A stretch of DNA of 26,375 nucleotides from Thiodiazotropha sp037382065 (GCA_037382065.1 JARRQF010000035.1:1-26375); one strand, 5' to 3'. Counted from the first letter of the stretch, positions 16,127 to 24,371 are shown. Translations and numbers: made by a program. Notes: generated by a model from the letters alone, not told the origin.

Positions 16127-17080
16127 TTAGGTTAAACCATTAAAGAGCCATCCAACCATCACAAAGGCAACCGCCAAAACAGCAGCAAACAGCGCTAGCG
16201 CTTGCCACTTAATTACTTTTCTGAGAATTAACATCTCTGGTAGAGAGAGCGCAGCCACACTCATCATTAGTGCCAAGGTAGTGCCGACAGCGACACCTTT
16301 ACCTAACATGGCCTCAGCTACAGGGATAATCCCGGTGGCATTGGAGTAGAGCGGAATTCCGAGAATAACCGCAATAGGCACTTCGTACCATTTTCCAGCA
16401 GCAAGATGCTCACTCACCCAGTCGTTTGGTATATAACCGTGGAACAGTGCACCAACGCCAATACCCAGAAGCACCCACTTCCATATTCTACCTAGAATCT
16501 CCTTGACCTCAGCGAGTGCAAATTGATGGCGGCCTTTCAGTGATTTATCAGGGGTTGCCAGGGCGGCTTCACCCATCTGTATTTTCCAAACATACGCCTC
16601 CACCCATTGCTCGGCACGAAACCACTGCATTGCAATCCCCCCAAACCAGGCTACCACCAGACCGCTGGCGATGTAGAGAAGTGCTAGTTTCCACCCCAGA
16701 ATACCAACTAGGATGACTGCGGCGACCTCATTGATCATCGGTGAGGCAATCAAAAAAGAGAAGGTCACCCCAAGTGGAATCCCCGCCTCTAAAAAACCGA
16801 TAAAGAGTGGCACCGATGAACAAGAACAAAAGGGTGTAACCGCTCCTAATGTGACGGCCATACCTCTTGCCTGCCAGTCGGGTCGATTGCGAACATATTG
16901 GCGCACCCGTTCTGGTGAGAGTAGGGCACGCAATAATCCCATTACATAGATAATGGCGATAAGCAAAACAAAAATCTTCGCTACATCCATAACAAAGAAA
17001 TGGAGTGAGCTTCCCAGTGCTGAATCAGAACTGATACCGAATAACTGATAAACAATAAACTGTGCGAATAGATCAAACAT
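16127..17080 (-). CDS. ArsP/DUF318-family permease
   Basis: An integral membrane protein of 317 residues with about eight hydrophobic helices in two halves. The family signature TPFCSCSSVPLFIGF is present with cysteines at residues 85 and 87. A second conserved segment (IPLYSNATGIIPVAEAMLGKG) lies in the C-terminal half. Characterised members (ArsP) export organoarsenicals; many others are only called permeases. It is the last gene of the ArsR-controlled operon, eleven bases after the CxxC thioredoxin-like gene, a pairing that is common for this family. Export of an arsenic, antimony or other thiophilic compound is a reasonable inference given the regulator, but the substrate is not determined by sequence. 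Confidence 0.85.
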   Translation of the reverse strand: MFDLFAQFIVYQLFGISSDSALGSSLHFFVMDVAKIFVLLIAIIYVMGLLRALLSPERVRQYVRNRPDWQARGMAVTLGAVTPFCSCSSVPLFIGFLEAGIPLGVTFSFLIASPMINEVAAVILVGILGWKLALLYIASGLVVAWFGGIAMQWFRAEQWVEAYVWKIQMGEAALATPDKSLKGRHQFALAEVKEILGRIWKWVLLGIGVGALFHGYIPNDWVSEHLAAGKWYEVPIAVILGIPLYSNATGIIPVAEAMLGKGVAVGTTLALMMSVAALSLPEMLILRKVIKWQALALFAAVLAVAFVMVGWLFNGLT

Positions 17081-17091
17081 GTTTTATAGCA

Positions 17092-17331
17092 CTATTCGCT
17101 GGAAACCCATTGGCGTACCTGATCAGGCCCAGGCAATCCTCCTGCGTGAACTACTTGGCCATCCACTACAACACCTGGAGTGGACATCACACCAAATCCT
17201 AAAATCTCTGCCATGTCAGTGACTTTCTCTAATTCAATGTCAACGCCTGCTTGTTCGGCGGCAATGGCGATTAGCTTTGCGGTTGTTTCGCAGTTCTTGC
17301 AGCCTGAGCCGAGTACTTTGATATTTTTCAT
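17092..17331 (-). CDS. Small thioredoxin-fold CxxC protein
   Basis: This 79-residue protein belongs to the redox-active disulfide protein 2 (thioredoxin_3) type. It has the opening MKNIKVLGSGCKNCETT with active-site cysteines at residues 11 and 14. A conserved MSTPGVVVDGQVVHAGG segment with the cis-proline follows, and it ends at the usual length. It is cytoplasmic, with no signal peptide. It sits 11 bases before the permease gene. This arrangement recurs in bacteria and suggests that it delivers or reduces the permease's substrate, or maintains its cysteines (inference). Confidence 0.88.
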   Translation of the reverse strand: MKNIKVLGSGCKNCETTAKLIAIAAEQAGVDIELEKVTDMAEILGFGVMSTPGVVVDGQVVHAGGLPGPDQVRQWVSSE

Positions 17332-17378
17332 CTCTATTACTACCTCTGATTAGTACCATGTGTGTTTTGTTTCTGCTG

Positions 17379-18302
17379 TTATCTTTCGGCTTCGAACTGT
17401 ATGTAGGTGGTGTGAATGTTGCGTTTATGCCAGTCGCTGTAGAACTTTAACTTGGAATATGCAGGGGCATCACCCAGTTCTTCAACTGTGTCTCCCAGTT
17501 CCTGCCAATCATCCAACGCCTTTGCAACACTCATGGTCAGCCAATCCAGATAGTTGCCAGTATCGTGCTTTGCCTTATTAAAATCACCAGGATAGCCATG
17601 ACCAGGAATGACGAGTAGCGGATCCAACTTTTCTATGACATGGAAAGCGTTCTGCCACCTGGCAACGGATTCTGTGTTATGAATACCGAGCATACGGTTA
17701 TGAAAGACATAATCACCTGTGAATACGAGCCTAGCCTCAGGCATCCACAAAACCGCATCACCCGTAAAATGGCCATCACCTGGCCAGAGTAACTGGAAGC
17801 TAATACCACCCATGAGAAACTTCTGTTGATCAGCATCTACAACATCTGATGCATACACTGGATGGACAGTTTTGCTCTCAGTGCCGATCTGTGCTGCTAA
17901 TCGCTTAAGTTGCGCATTAACATGCTGATGTTGACTATCTACAGTACGTTTCAGCGCTTTAATAGGGATGCCTTTTTCCGCAAAATAGCTATTTCCTAGC
18001 CAGTGATGATCTTGTACTCCAATATTGACCACAAGGCGGATAGGCTTATTGGTAACACTTGCTACGGCCTGTTCGATAAGACGTCCAGCCTCTGGTGTGG
18101 CACCGGTGCTAACCAAGACAGTTCCTTCCTTGGTTACCACAAAGCCCAGAGTATTATTTAAGGCGTGGTTATCAGAAGTCCGCGGTCCAATCTCTCCGAC
18201 AATAGCATAGACGTTCTCAATAACCTGTTTGACCTTGAGTTCAAAAGCTGGGGTGGCGAGAGAGGTGAGGGCTAAACAGAGTAGTAAAATGGTGCGTTTC
18301 AC
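17379..18302 (-). CDS. Exported metallo-beta-lactamase-fold protein, SoxH-like, with degenerate metal motif
   Basis: The 307-residue protein has a signal peptide (MKRTILLLCLALTSLATPA) and an MBL fold: NTLGFVVTKEGTVLVSTGA, then the first metal region, then GDGHFTGDAVLWMP, the LVFTGDYVF motif and VIPGHGYPGD. In active enzymes the first motif is HxHxDH. Here it reads DHHWLGN (residues 98-104), so part of the zinc site is replaced. A QDHHWLGN-like text is what I associate with SoxH and the quinoprotein-relay zinc hydrolases, whose reactions are not established. The start overlaps the arsR-type stop by four bases, so the two are coupled. Periplasmic location beside a permease and regulator suggests a role in handling a sulfur or arsenic species, but this is inference. 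Confidence 0.8.
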   Translation of the reverse strand: MKRTILLLCLALTSLATPAFELKVKQVIENVYAIVGEIGPRTSDNHALNNTLGFVVTKEGTVLVSTGATPEAGRLIEQAVASVTNKPIRLVVNIGVQDHHWLGNSYFAEKGIPIKALKRTVDSQHQHVNAQLKRLAAQIGTESKTVHPVYASDVVDADQQKFLMGGISFQLLWPGDGHFTGDAVLWMPEARLVFTGDYVFHNRMLGIHNTESVARWQNAFHVIEKLDPLLVIPGHGYPGDFNKAKHDTGNYLDWLTMSVAKALDDWQELGDTVEELGDAPAYSKLKFYSDWHKRNIHTTYIQFEAER

Positions 18303-18685
18303 AGATTAAATTCTCCTGAGTATTGTTCTTCATTAGTACATCTTATTGCTCCAGGCCGGTTAGGCATCAGTTCCAAGATTTTGAAGTCCTCTTTAAATGG
18401 AGACTGATTGACAATGCCACTCATGGTTTCTGATAGAACATTTAACACCCAATCAGGCAAATCGGGATTGATTCGATAGTGAATCCATAAACCCTCTCGG
18501 CGATCAAGGATCAAACCCACCTCGCGCAATTGAGCCAGATGCCGGGATATGTGTGGTTGAGCGGCACTGAGAGCATGGGTCAGCTCACAGACACATAGTT
18601 CTTCCTGTTGCATGAGCAAGGCAATGCAACGCAAACGTGTTTCGTGGGAGAGGCTGGAAAATAGTTCGATTGGCTTTGTATCCAT
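18299..18685 (-). CDS. ArsR/SmtB-family repressor with CVC metalloid-sensing motif
   Basis: A winged-helix regulator of 128 residues. FSSLSHETRLRCIALL forms the first helices. ELCVCELTHAL (cysteines 31 and 33) is the classical As(III)/Sb(III)-sensing motif on helix alpha-3. SAAQPHISRHLAQLREVGLI is the recognition helix, and DRREGLWIHYRIN is the wing. A further cysteine near residue 116 could be a third ligand. It starts the operon regulator-MBL-thioredoxin-permease. A perfect inverted repeat overlapping the promoter just ahead of the start codon is the obvious autoregulatory operator. The ATG lies only about eight bases after the -10 element, implying a leaderless or almost leaderless mRNA. 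Arsenic sensing is well supported by the motif; the native inducer is not proven. Confidence 0.92.
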   Translation of the reverse strand: MDTKPIELFSSLSHETRLRCIALLMQQEELCVCELTHALSAAQPHISRHLAQLREVGLILDRREGLWIHYRINPDLPDWVLNVLSETMSGIVNQSPFKEDFKILELMPNRPGAIRCTNEEQYSGEFNL

Positions 18686-18693
18686 ATGAGTTA

Positions 18694-18722
18694 AATATAT
18701 GGAATACCATATATACTGTCAA
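18694..18722 (-). promoter_or_regulatory. Promoter of the ArsR operon
   Basis: On the minus strand, a perfect TTGACA (18722-18717) and TATATT (18699-18694) are separated by exactly 17 bases. This is the strongest promoter in the window. The start codon lies eight bases after the -10 element. Confidence 0.85.
18695..18714. promoter_or_regulatory. ArsR-type operator
   Basis: ATATATGG at 18695-18702 and CCATATAT at 18707-18714 form a perfect 8-bp dyad with a 4-base centre (AATA). It overlaps the -10 element and most of the promoter spacer, so repressor binding would block RNA polymerase. AT-rich dyads of this form are typical of ArsR/SmtB operators. Confidence 0.8.
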
Positions 18723-18742
18723 CCGAATATATAATTTATTCT

Positions 18743-18809
18743 CCACCCATAGCGTTTACAGCTTGGGTGGATAGCGCATCGCCCAGTGGAAGTGCGCTTT
18801 GTGTATAAT
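18743..18809 (+). promoter_or_regulatory. Possible promoter region of the tyrosine phosphatase gene
   Basis: A perfect TATAAT at 18804-18809 points toward the phosphatase gene, 130 bases upstream of its start, but it lacks a good -35 element. Just upstream, CCACCCA (18743-18749) and TGGGTGG (18764-18770) form a 7-bp dyad that may be an operator or RNA hairpin. Nothing coding is visible between 18686 and 18938. Confidence 0.35.
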
Positions 18810-18938
18810 ACGGCGCTGGACCTACGTCAGAGGTACTATCAGCAAACGAGTGGTGCAGGACCAATTTATCGCGCTAAAACGCACACCTGAATTTTTGAAA
18901 TATCTTTATCTTTAGCAATAGGAAATATACTTAAGTAC

Positions 18939-19430
18939 ATGACTGATAATACAAATATCAATGTCCTTTTTGTCTGTATGGGCAATATCTGTCGGTCGCC
19001 TACCGCCCAAGGAGTTTTTCGCAATCTTGTGAACACGGAGGGGTTGAGTGACATTATCAGAACTGATTCAGCCGGCACAATTGATTACCATACCGGAGGC
19101 AAGGCGGATCGTCGTGCTCGTGAAACTGCACTCAAGCATGGTATCGATCTTAGCGATCTTCGCGCCCGAATGGTTGTCGTTGAGGATTTCGAACGTTTCG
19201 ATTATGTTATTGCTATGGATCAATCCAACTACGATGACCTAAAGGCCCTCTGTCCTCCTGGAGCAGAGGATCGGTTGCACCTTTTTCTCGATTTTGCGCC
19301 TCAACAGCCTGTGAGAGAAGTGCCTGACCCTTATTATGGTGGAGGGGCGGGATTCGAACGGGTATTTGATCTGGTGGAACAGGCATCACAAGGCCTTTTG
19401 CAGTATATCCACCAAAAGCATTTGGCTTAA
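18939..19430 (+). CDS. Low-molecular-weight protein-tyrosine phosphatase
   Basis: A cytoplasmic phosphatase of 163 residues, normal for the family. The P-loop CX5R motif is CMGNICRS (nucleophile Cys13, Arg19). The catalytic acid loop is PDPYYGG, with the aspartate near residue 129. These features mark a true tyrosine phosphatase; polysaccharide or general phosphoprotein regulation is the usual role. The related arsenate reductases (thioredoxin-linked ArsC) need additional cysteines in a flexible loop that I do not see, so the ArsR operon next door does not make this an ArsC. The ATG has only a distant AGGAAA as ribosome-binding site. It converges on rne across a strong palindrome. Confidence 0.92.
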   Translation: MTDNTNINVLFVCMGNICRSPTAQGVFRNLVNTEGLSDIIRTDSAGTIDYHTGGKADRRARETALKHGIDLSDLRARMVVVEDFERFDYVIAMDQSNYDDLKALCPPGAEDRLHLFLDFAPQQPVREVPDPYYGGGAGFERVFDLVEQASQGLLQYIHQKHLA

Positions 19431-19511
19431 CTGGGTATGCCTGTGAACTCTCCTGCTGTGTGAATATAGATGCTTTTAGGATGATGAATAGTCATATTTC
19501 TGACTTGCGTT

Positions 19512-19554
19512 AAATAAATGCACCAGCATCGTTAAGATGCTGGTGCATTTATTT
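19512..19554. terminator. Bidirectional terminator, perfect 19-bp inverted repeat
   Basis: The arm at 19512-19530 (core TGCACCAGCATC) is exactly complementary to 19536-19554, with a five-base loop GTTAA. The outer arms are A/T-rich on both sides, so each strand presents a GC stem followed by a U-rich run. It lies between the convergent phosphatase and rne genes. Confidence 0.92.
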
Positions 19555-19597
19555 GTGAATCAACTGATAAGCAGCTACAAATCACAATGGGCAGTAG

Positions 19598-22500
19598 TTA
19601 TTCACCGCTGCTGCCATCAGCCACACGAGGTTTCTCTACTGGCGAGGTGGCTTTTTTTGTTTCAACCTGTGTTGCAGTTGTCTCAACCATTAGAATCTTG
19701 CTTTCTTGAGGTTTTTTCTCCTGCCCCTTTTCAATGGCTGCAACTTTCTCTTTAGCTGGTTTTTTTGCTGCCGGAGCCGGGGGAGGCGTCTTGCTTTGTT
19801 TAGCAATGGCCGATGGCTTTGTCTCAACCTGCTGCAGATTTACTGCTTTAGCTTTAGCCTTTGGCCTTGGCTTTTGCTTGGGTTTTGCCCGAGGCTTAAT
19901 CTCTTTTGTAGCATCTGTCGCGGCTTTAGTTTTGGCTGGAGAGCCTCCATTAGCATCACTGGGAGTTGAATTCACAGCCTGCTGTACTGGTTTGGTTGTC
20001 TCCACCTGAATAGACTTAGGCTCAGATTTTTCACTCATTTTTTGAGCTGGCATGGCTGCCGTTGGTTTGTCACGCTCACTCTGAGCAGGTTTCGCTGCAA
20101 GTGATTCCGTACGCTCACTCTGGGCAGGTTTCGCTACAGGTGATTCCGTACGCTCACTCTGGGCAGGTTTCGCTACAGGTGATTCTGTACGCTTACTCTG
20201 AGCAGGTTTCGCTACAGGTGATTCCGCACGCTCACTCTGAGCAGATTTCGCTGCAGGTGACTCCGTACGCTCACTCTGAGCAGGTTTCGCTACAGGTGAT
20301 TCCGCATGCTCACTCTGGGCAGGTTTCGCTACAGGTGATTCCGCATGCTCACTCTGGGCAGGTTTCGCTACAGGTGATTCCGCACGCTCACTCTGAGCAG
20401 ATTTCGCCGCAGGTGACTCCGTACGCTCACTCTGGGCAGGTTTCGCTACAGGTGATTCCACATGCTCACTCTGAGCAGGTTTCGCTACAGGTGATTCTGA
20501 ACGTTCAGTCTGAGTTGGATTGGCAGCAGCTCGAGGCTTATTCTCTTCCTTGATCGCATTGTTGGCAGATGACTCTTCATGCGCCTGTTTTTTAGTCGCT
20601 CTATTGGGTTTTGGAGTTCTTTCAGCACGAGGTTTACTGGATTGCCTATTTTCCTTCTCTTGTTCCGGTGCATTCTCTTGCGGTTTAGCCTCAGGTGTCT
20701 GATTAGATGCAGAGTTGGCTGTTGCCTGTTCGTTATTTCTATCACTATTTGGACGACGTCTACGGCCACCACGACGACCTCGGCGTGATTTTGGCTTGCT
20801 TACTTCACCACTTTTTTCATCATTTGGTTTTGTCTTTACTTCAGCAAGTTGCTCTTGCGGTTTCTTCTCCTCTGCCGCTTGATTTTTTTCTGCTATAGAA
20901 TCAGTTTTACGCCCTGTAGATGGGCGTCTGCCTGCATTTCTCTCTTGGTTGTGGCCCTGCTGTCCTTGCTCCTCACTATGCTCCCCGCGATTAGCATTCC
21001 GACGCTCGTTATTTGAGGGTCTTCGATTTCGATTTCGGTTGCTTGAGGATTGTGGTCTCCTGCCTCTGCGGCTATTGTCATTTGGTTCAGTAGCGGATGT
21101 TTGCGAAGGCTTCTGTTTTTCAGTAGCCTCCTCCTCAGGCTGCAGTGTCTGCAGTTCAGGCTGTTTTGATGAAAAGATACTGAATATCTTTTTCAGAAAA
21201 CCGGACTCATTCTCAGCAGGGACGGGGTCAGCTGACTTGGCACGTTGTGGTACAGGGCTCGAGGGTGAGATCGATTTAACCGCTGGCTCTTCAATCTTAA
21301 GCTGCTTGGTACGGTTAGATTCTGGGGATTGAGCCGGTTCTTCTGTGGCCATTTTGTAACTGGAAACAGCCTCATCATCACTCGGCATGTCGCTGGTGCG
21401 TATCCGACCAATCTCATAGTTAGGTGTTTCAAAGTGGGTGTTGGGTATTAATACCACTTCGATGGAATGGCGTTGTTCGATATCATGAATCATCTGGCGT
21501 TTTTCATTGAGCAGAAAAGTCGCCATATCAACAGGTAGCTGGGCCATGATACGCCCTGTGTTTTCCTTCATCGCCTCCTCTTCAATAATGCGCAGTACTG
21601 AGAGTGATAGTGACTCAACACCACGTACCGTGCCATGTCCTTTACATCTAGGGCAGACCTGTTCACTGGCTTCTCCCAACGAAGGACGCAGTCTCTGTCT
21701 TGACATCTCAAGCAGCCCAAATCGGGAGATTCGCCCAATTTGGACTCGGGCTCGGTCCTGTTTTAAGGCATCTTTTAGTCGATTTTCTACTTCGCGCTGA
21801 TTACGGGAAGGGGTCATGTCGATAAAATCGATGACAAATAGGCCTCCTAAATCACGTAAGCGGAGCTGACGGGCTATTTCATCTGATGCTTCGAGATTGG
21901 TATTCAGCGCAGTCTCTTCGATATCGGCACCTTTGGTTGCACGGGCTGAGTTGATATCAATGGATGTTAGAGCCTCGGTATGATCGATTACGATAGCGCC
22001 ACCAGAAGGCAGCGTAACTTCACGCTGAAATGCCGATTCGATCTGACTCTCGATTTGGTAACGGCTGAATAGGGGGACCTCATCGTCATAGTGGCGCATT
22101 TTCTTGGCATATTGCGGCATAACTTGATTAATGAAGCGCTCGGCCTGACTGTAGACATCTGGGTCATCGATCACGATTTCCCCGATATCAGTACGCAGAT
22201 GGTCTCGAATTGAGCGGATAATGACGTTGCTTTCCTGGTAAATCAGAAAGGGGGAGGGTTTTTCCGCAGATTGTTTAATGGCAGTCCATAGCTGGATCAG
22301 ATAGTCAAGATCCCATTGCAGCTCTTCACTATTTTTACCAACTCCTGCTGTACGTACAATCAATCCCATGTCTTCAGGGATCTGCAATTCACTCATTGCT
22401 TCGCGCAACTCTGTTCTTTCCTGGCCTTCTATTCGCCGAGAAACGCCACCAGCTCGTGGATTGTTGGGCATGAGCACAAGATACCGGCCTGCCAGGGATA

Positions 22501-22861
22501 TAAAAGTGGTGAGTGCTGCCCCCTTATTGCCTCGTTCCTCTTTTTCGACCTGAACAATAACTTCTTGCCCCTCTCTAAGGGCGTCTTGGATACTGACACG
22601 GCCAGAGGCTTCGCGGGATTTTTCAGTAAAATAACTTCTGGAGATCTCCTTAAGGGGGAGAAAGCCATGGCGTTCTGAGCCATACTCGACAAAAGCGGCT
22701 TCAAGGCTGGGTTCAACGCGGGTAATGCGTCCTTTGTAGATATTGGCCTTTTTCTGTTCACGGCCCGGGATCTCTATGTCAAGATTAAAAAGCTTTTGGC
22801 CATCGACGATGGCAACACGCAACTCTTCAGGTTGGGTTGCGTTAATCAGCATACGTTTCAT
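19598..22861 (-). CDS. rne: Ribonuclease E
   Basis: The essential endoribonuclease that starts mRNA decay, processes rRNA and tRNA, and scaffolds the degradosome. The protein has 1087 residues, close to the E. coli length. The N-terminus MKRMLINATQPEELRVAIVDG is nearly identical to known RNase E. An S1 domain covers about residues 36-120. The catalytic aspartates are in SIDINSA (near 303) and VIDFIDM (near 346), and the zinc link is CPRCKGHG near 401. Beyond about residue 510 the tail is disordered, with arginine-rich RNA-binding patches (SRRGRRPQSSSNRNRNRRPS; KSRRGRRGGRRRR). Then come about twelve 13-residue repeats and a Lys/Pro-rich end. The repeat block is not part of the conserved enzyme. 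The gene has a long leader, as expected if RNase E controls its own mRNA. Confidence 0.97.
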   Translation of the reverse strand: MKRMLINATQPEELRVAIVDGQKLFNLDIEIPGREQKKANIYKGRITRVEPSLEAAFVEYGSERHGFLPLKEISRSYFTEKSREASGRVSIQDALREGQEVIVQVEKEERGNKGAALTTFISLAGRYLVLMPNNPRAGGVSRRIEGQERTELREAMSELQIPEDMGLIVRTAGVGKNSEELQWDLDYLIQLWTAIKQSAEKPSPFLIYQESNVIIRSIRDHLRTDIGEIVIDDPDVYSQAERFINQVMPQYAKKMRHYDDEVPLFSRYQIESQIESAFQREVTLPSGGAIVIDHTEALTSIDINSARATKGADIEETALNTNLEASDEIARQLRLRDLGGLFVIDFIDMTPSRNQREVENRLKDALKQDRARVQIGRISRFGLLEMSRQRLRPSLGEASEQVCPRCKGHGTVRGVESLSLSVLRIIEEEAMKENTGRIMAQLPVDMATFLLNEKRQMIHDIEQRHSIEVVLIPNTHFETPNYEIGRIRTSDMPSDDEAVSSYKMATEEPAQSPESNRTKQLKIEEPAVKSISPSSPVPQRAKSADPVPAENESGFLKKIFSIFSSKQPELQTLQPEEEATEKQKPSQTSATEPNDNSRRGRRPQSSSNRNRNRRPSNNERRNANRGEHSEEQGQQGHNQERNAGRRPSTGRKTDSIAEKNQAAEEKKPQEQLAEVKTKPNDEKSGEVSKPKSRRGRRGGRRRRPNSDRNNEQATANSASNQTPEAKPQENAPEQEKENRQSSKPRAERTPKPNRATKKQAHEESSANNAIKEENKPRAAANPTQTERSESPVAKPAQSEHVESPVAKPAQSERTESPAAKSAQSERAESPVAKPAQSEHAESPVAKPAQSEHAESPVAKPAQSERTESPAAKSAQSERAESPVAKPAQSKRTESPVAKPAQSERTESPVAKPAQSERTESLAAKPAQSERDKPTAAMPAQKMSEKSEPKSIQVETTKPVQQAVNSTPSDANGGSPAKTKAATDATKEIKPRAKPKQKPRPKAKAKAVNLQQVETKPSAIAKQSKTPPPAPAAKKPAKEKVAAIEKGQEKKPQESKILMVETTATQVETKKATSPVEKPRVADGSSGE
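20073..20513. repeat. 39-base tandem repeat in the rne C-terminal region
   Basis: About twelve copies of a 39-base unit recur with exact periodicity (the CTCACTCTG text at 20075, 20114, 20153 and so on up to a diverged last copy at 20504). Each encodes 13 residues of the form AQSER-x-ESPVAKP. Ten copies are close to consensus and the two ends are degenerate. One two-unit variant pair (ending in AAKS, then VAKP) occurs twice four units apart, indicating a second, block-level duplication. Confidence 0.95.
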
Positions 22862-23350
22862 ATTTTGTTATCCGTACAACCGCCTGGCATTTCTTTCAAG
22901 ATAGCACAGCAAAACGCCACGACATGGCGAAGGTATAATAAATACCCGCACCATATCAAAGAGCATTACTACGCAAACCCAGGATCAGGGTCTATTCCAA
23001 GCCAGAAAACTGGCTCAGGCGGTTGAAAAACTGTTAAAGTCCGCCGCTTGGGATCTGCTGCTGACCGAACTGAAAATAGAGGCGCACAGAGCAAGGAGGA
23101 GCGACTTGGCCAAATGATTTGGCCCGGCATCTGTATCTTGAGGTCAATCCAAATGTAAGGAGTGACGTTCAAAGTTTGCTCTGGCGCGGCTGTAATGGTT
23201 CAGATTACGAGCCAGGTCCCAACGGCACCTGTGTGCTTGGATGGACAACCCAGTTACCCCAAAAAAGCTATTGGGGCGCAACATAGATTATTTACCATGC
23301 AGGCGTCGGCCCCTGCATCAAATCACAAGCAAGCCGGCACCAGAAATACT
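22862..23350 (-). promoter_or_regulatory. Long rne 5' leader with several stem-loops
   Basis: From the predicted start near 23350 to the rne ATG is about 490 bases without a convincing gene. Perfect or near-perfect stems are at 23297-23318 (ATGCAGG/CCTGCAT), 23257-23276 (CCCCAA/TTGGGG), 23108-23124 (GGCCAAA/TTTGGCC), 23000-23015 (AGCCAG/CTGGCT) and 22932-22946 (GGTAT/ATACC). In E. coli a structured rne leader of 361 nt lets RNase E sense and cut its own message. The same role is inferred here. The 23351-23413 remainder holds the promoter and the rluC upstream sequence. Confidence 0.6.
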
Positions 23351-23356
23351 GTGATG

Positions 23357-23385
23357 AATATAGCAACCTTCAGACTGAACATCAA
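23357..23385 (-). promoter_or_regulatory. Candidate rne promoter
   Basis: On the minus strand, TTGATG (23385-23380) and TATATT (23362-23357) are separated by 17 bases, matching four and five consensus positions. Position and spacing fit a sigma-70 promoter giving a leader of about 490 nt. Confidence 0.6.
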
Positions 23386-23413
23386 TCTTACAATTTAATT
23401 AAATCGGCGCTAA

Positions 23414-24370
23414 ATGTCAGAATCAAAAAAGAATTCTCCTTCAGTCACCTTTCTTGAGGTCACAGAAGAGTATGCGGGACAGCGAATTGATAACTTTCTA
23501 CTGCGGCATCTCAAGGGGGCACCTAGAAGCTATATTTATCGGGTATTGAGAAAAGGGGAGGTGCGGGTTAATAAAGGCAGGATAAAGGCGCACTATAAAC
23601 TCAATGCTGGGGATTCGGTACGCATTCCTCCAGTACGGCTGGACCAAAGCGAATCGGGGCCTGTTAAGGTATCTAACTCACTACAGGCGCGTCTGAGGCA
23701 TGCCATTGTCTATGAGGATGAGCGCATGTTGGTGTTGAATAAGCCCTCTGGACTTGCGGTACATGGCGGTAGTGGTATCAGTGCTGGCGTTATTGAAATA
23801 TTACGCCAATGCCGACCGGAAGATAAACACCTGGAACTGGTGCATCGCCTGGACAGAGATACTTCTGGCTGCCTTCTGATTAGCAAACGTCGCAGTGCCT
23901 TACGCACTTTACATGAACTGATTCGTGATAACAGGGTCGATAAACGTTACCTTGCCCTGCTTTCAGGAAGTTGGCGAAAAGGATTGCAAGTGGTAGATAA
24001 GCCTTTGAAAAGTAATAATATTCAAGGAGGTGAGCGAGTGGTTAGAGTTGATATAGAGGGCAAACCCTCGCTGACTAAATTCACACGCATACAACGCTAT
24101 CCCCAGGCAACATTGGTTGAAGTTGAGCTGATTACCGGGCGAACCCATCAGATTAGGGTTCATAGCGCTTGGCTTGGTTCCCCTGTATTAGGGGATCAGA
24201 AATATGGCGATTCAGAAGCAAATAAATTAATGAAAAACAAAGGTTTACGTCGCCTTTTTCTGCATGCGCATCAACTTACTCTGCGCTGGCCTGGAGAGAA
24301 AAGAGATCTGATAATCAAAGCTCCCCTCCCAGATGATTTGGGTCTGGTTTTAGAAAATATTAAGAAATAA
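23414..24370 (+). CDS. rluC: Ribosomal large-subunit pseudouridine synthase RluC
   Basis: The enzyme isomerises specific uridines of 23S rRNA to pseudouridine. The 318-residue protein has an N-terminal S4 RNA-binding domain (about residues 20-80: QRIDNFLLRHLKGAPRSYIY). A RluA-family catalytic domain follows with the motif ELVHRLDRDTSGCLLISK, the catalytic aspartate being near residue 147. A GRTHQIRVH motif and a final FLHAH region complete it. Divergent orientation to rne and the following HAD and S49 genes match the gammaproteobacterial (Pseudomonas-like) order, which supports RluC over RluD. No strong ribosome-binding site precedes the ATG. The next gene starts one base after its stop. Confidence 0.94.
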   Translation: MSESKKNSPSVTFLEVTEEYAGQRIDNFLLRHLKGAPRSYIYRVLRKGEVRVNKGRIKAHYKLNAGDSVRIPPVRLDQSESGPVKVSNSLQARLRHAIVYEDERMLVLNKPSGLAVHGGSGISAGVIEILRQCRPEDKHLELVHRLDRDTSGCLLISKRRSALRTLHELIRDNRVDKRYLALLSGSWRKGLQVVDKPLKSNNIQGGERVVRVDIEGKPSLTKFTRIQRYPQATLVEVELITGRTHQIRVHSAWLGSPVLGDQKYGDSEANKLMKNKGLRRLFLHAHQLTLRWPGEKRDLIIKAPLPDDLGLVLENIKK

Positions 24371-24371
24371 C

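Noticed and set aside
18939..19430. Arsenate reductase ArsC of the thioredoxin-linked type
   Set aside because: The protein has the P-loop and DPYYGG of a true tyrosine phosphatase and lacks the extra resolving cysteines; it is also on the opposite strand from the ArsR operon.
20073..20513. CRISPR array
   Set aside because: The units are contiguous 39-base repeats with no unique spacers and they encode RNase E.
20062..20553. Long plus-strand open frame of repeated AHSEQVSLQVIP text
   Set aside because: It is the antisense reading of the 39-base repeat inside rne; a repeat length divisible by three keeps all frames open.
22934..22939. Plus-strand TATAAT as an rluC promoter
   Set aside because: It has no -35 partner and lies about 480 bases from rluC; it is part of a small stem in the rne leader.
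23162..23398. Short plus-strand frame upstream of rluC
   Set aside because: Its composition is not protein-like, it overlaps the predicted rne promoter and leader stems, and it lacks a ribosome-binding site consistent with a conserved gene.
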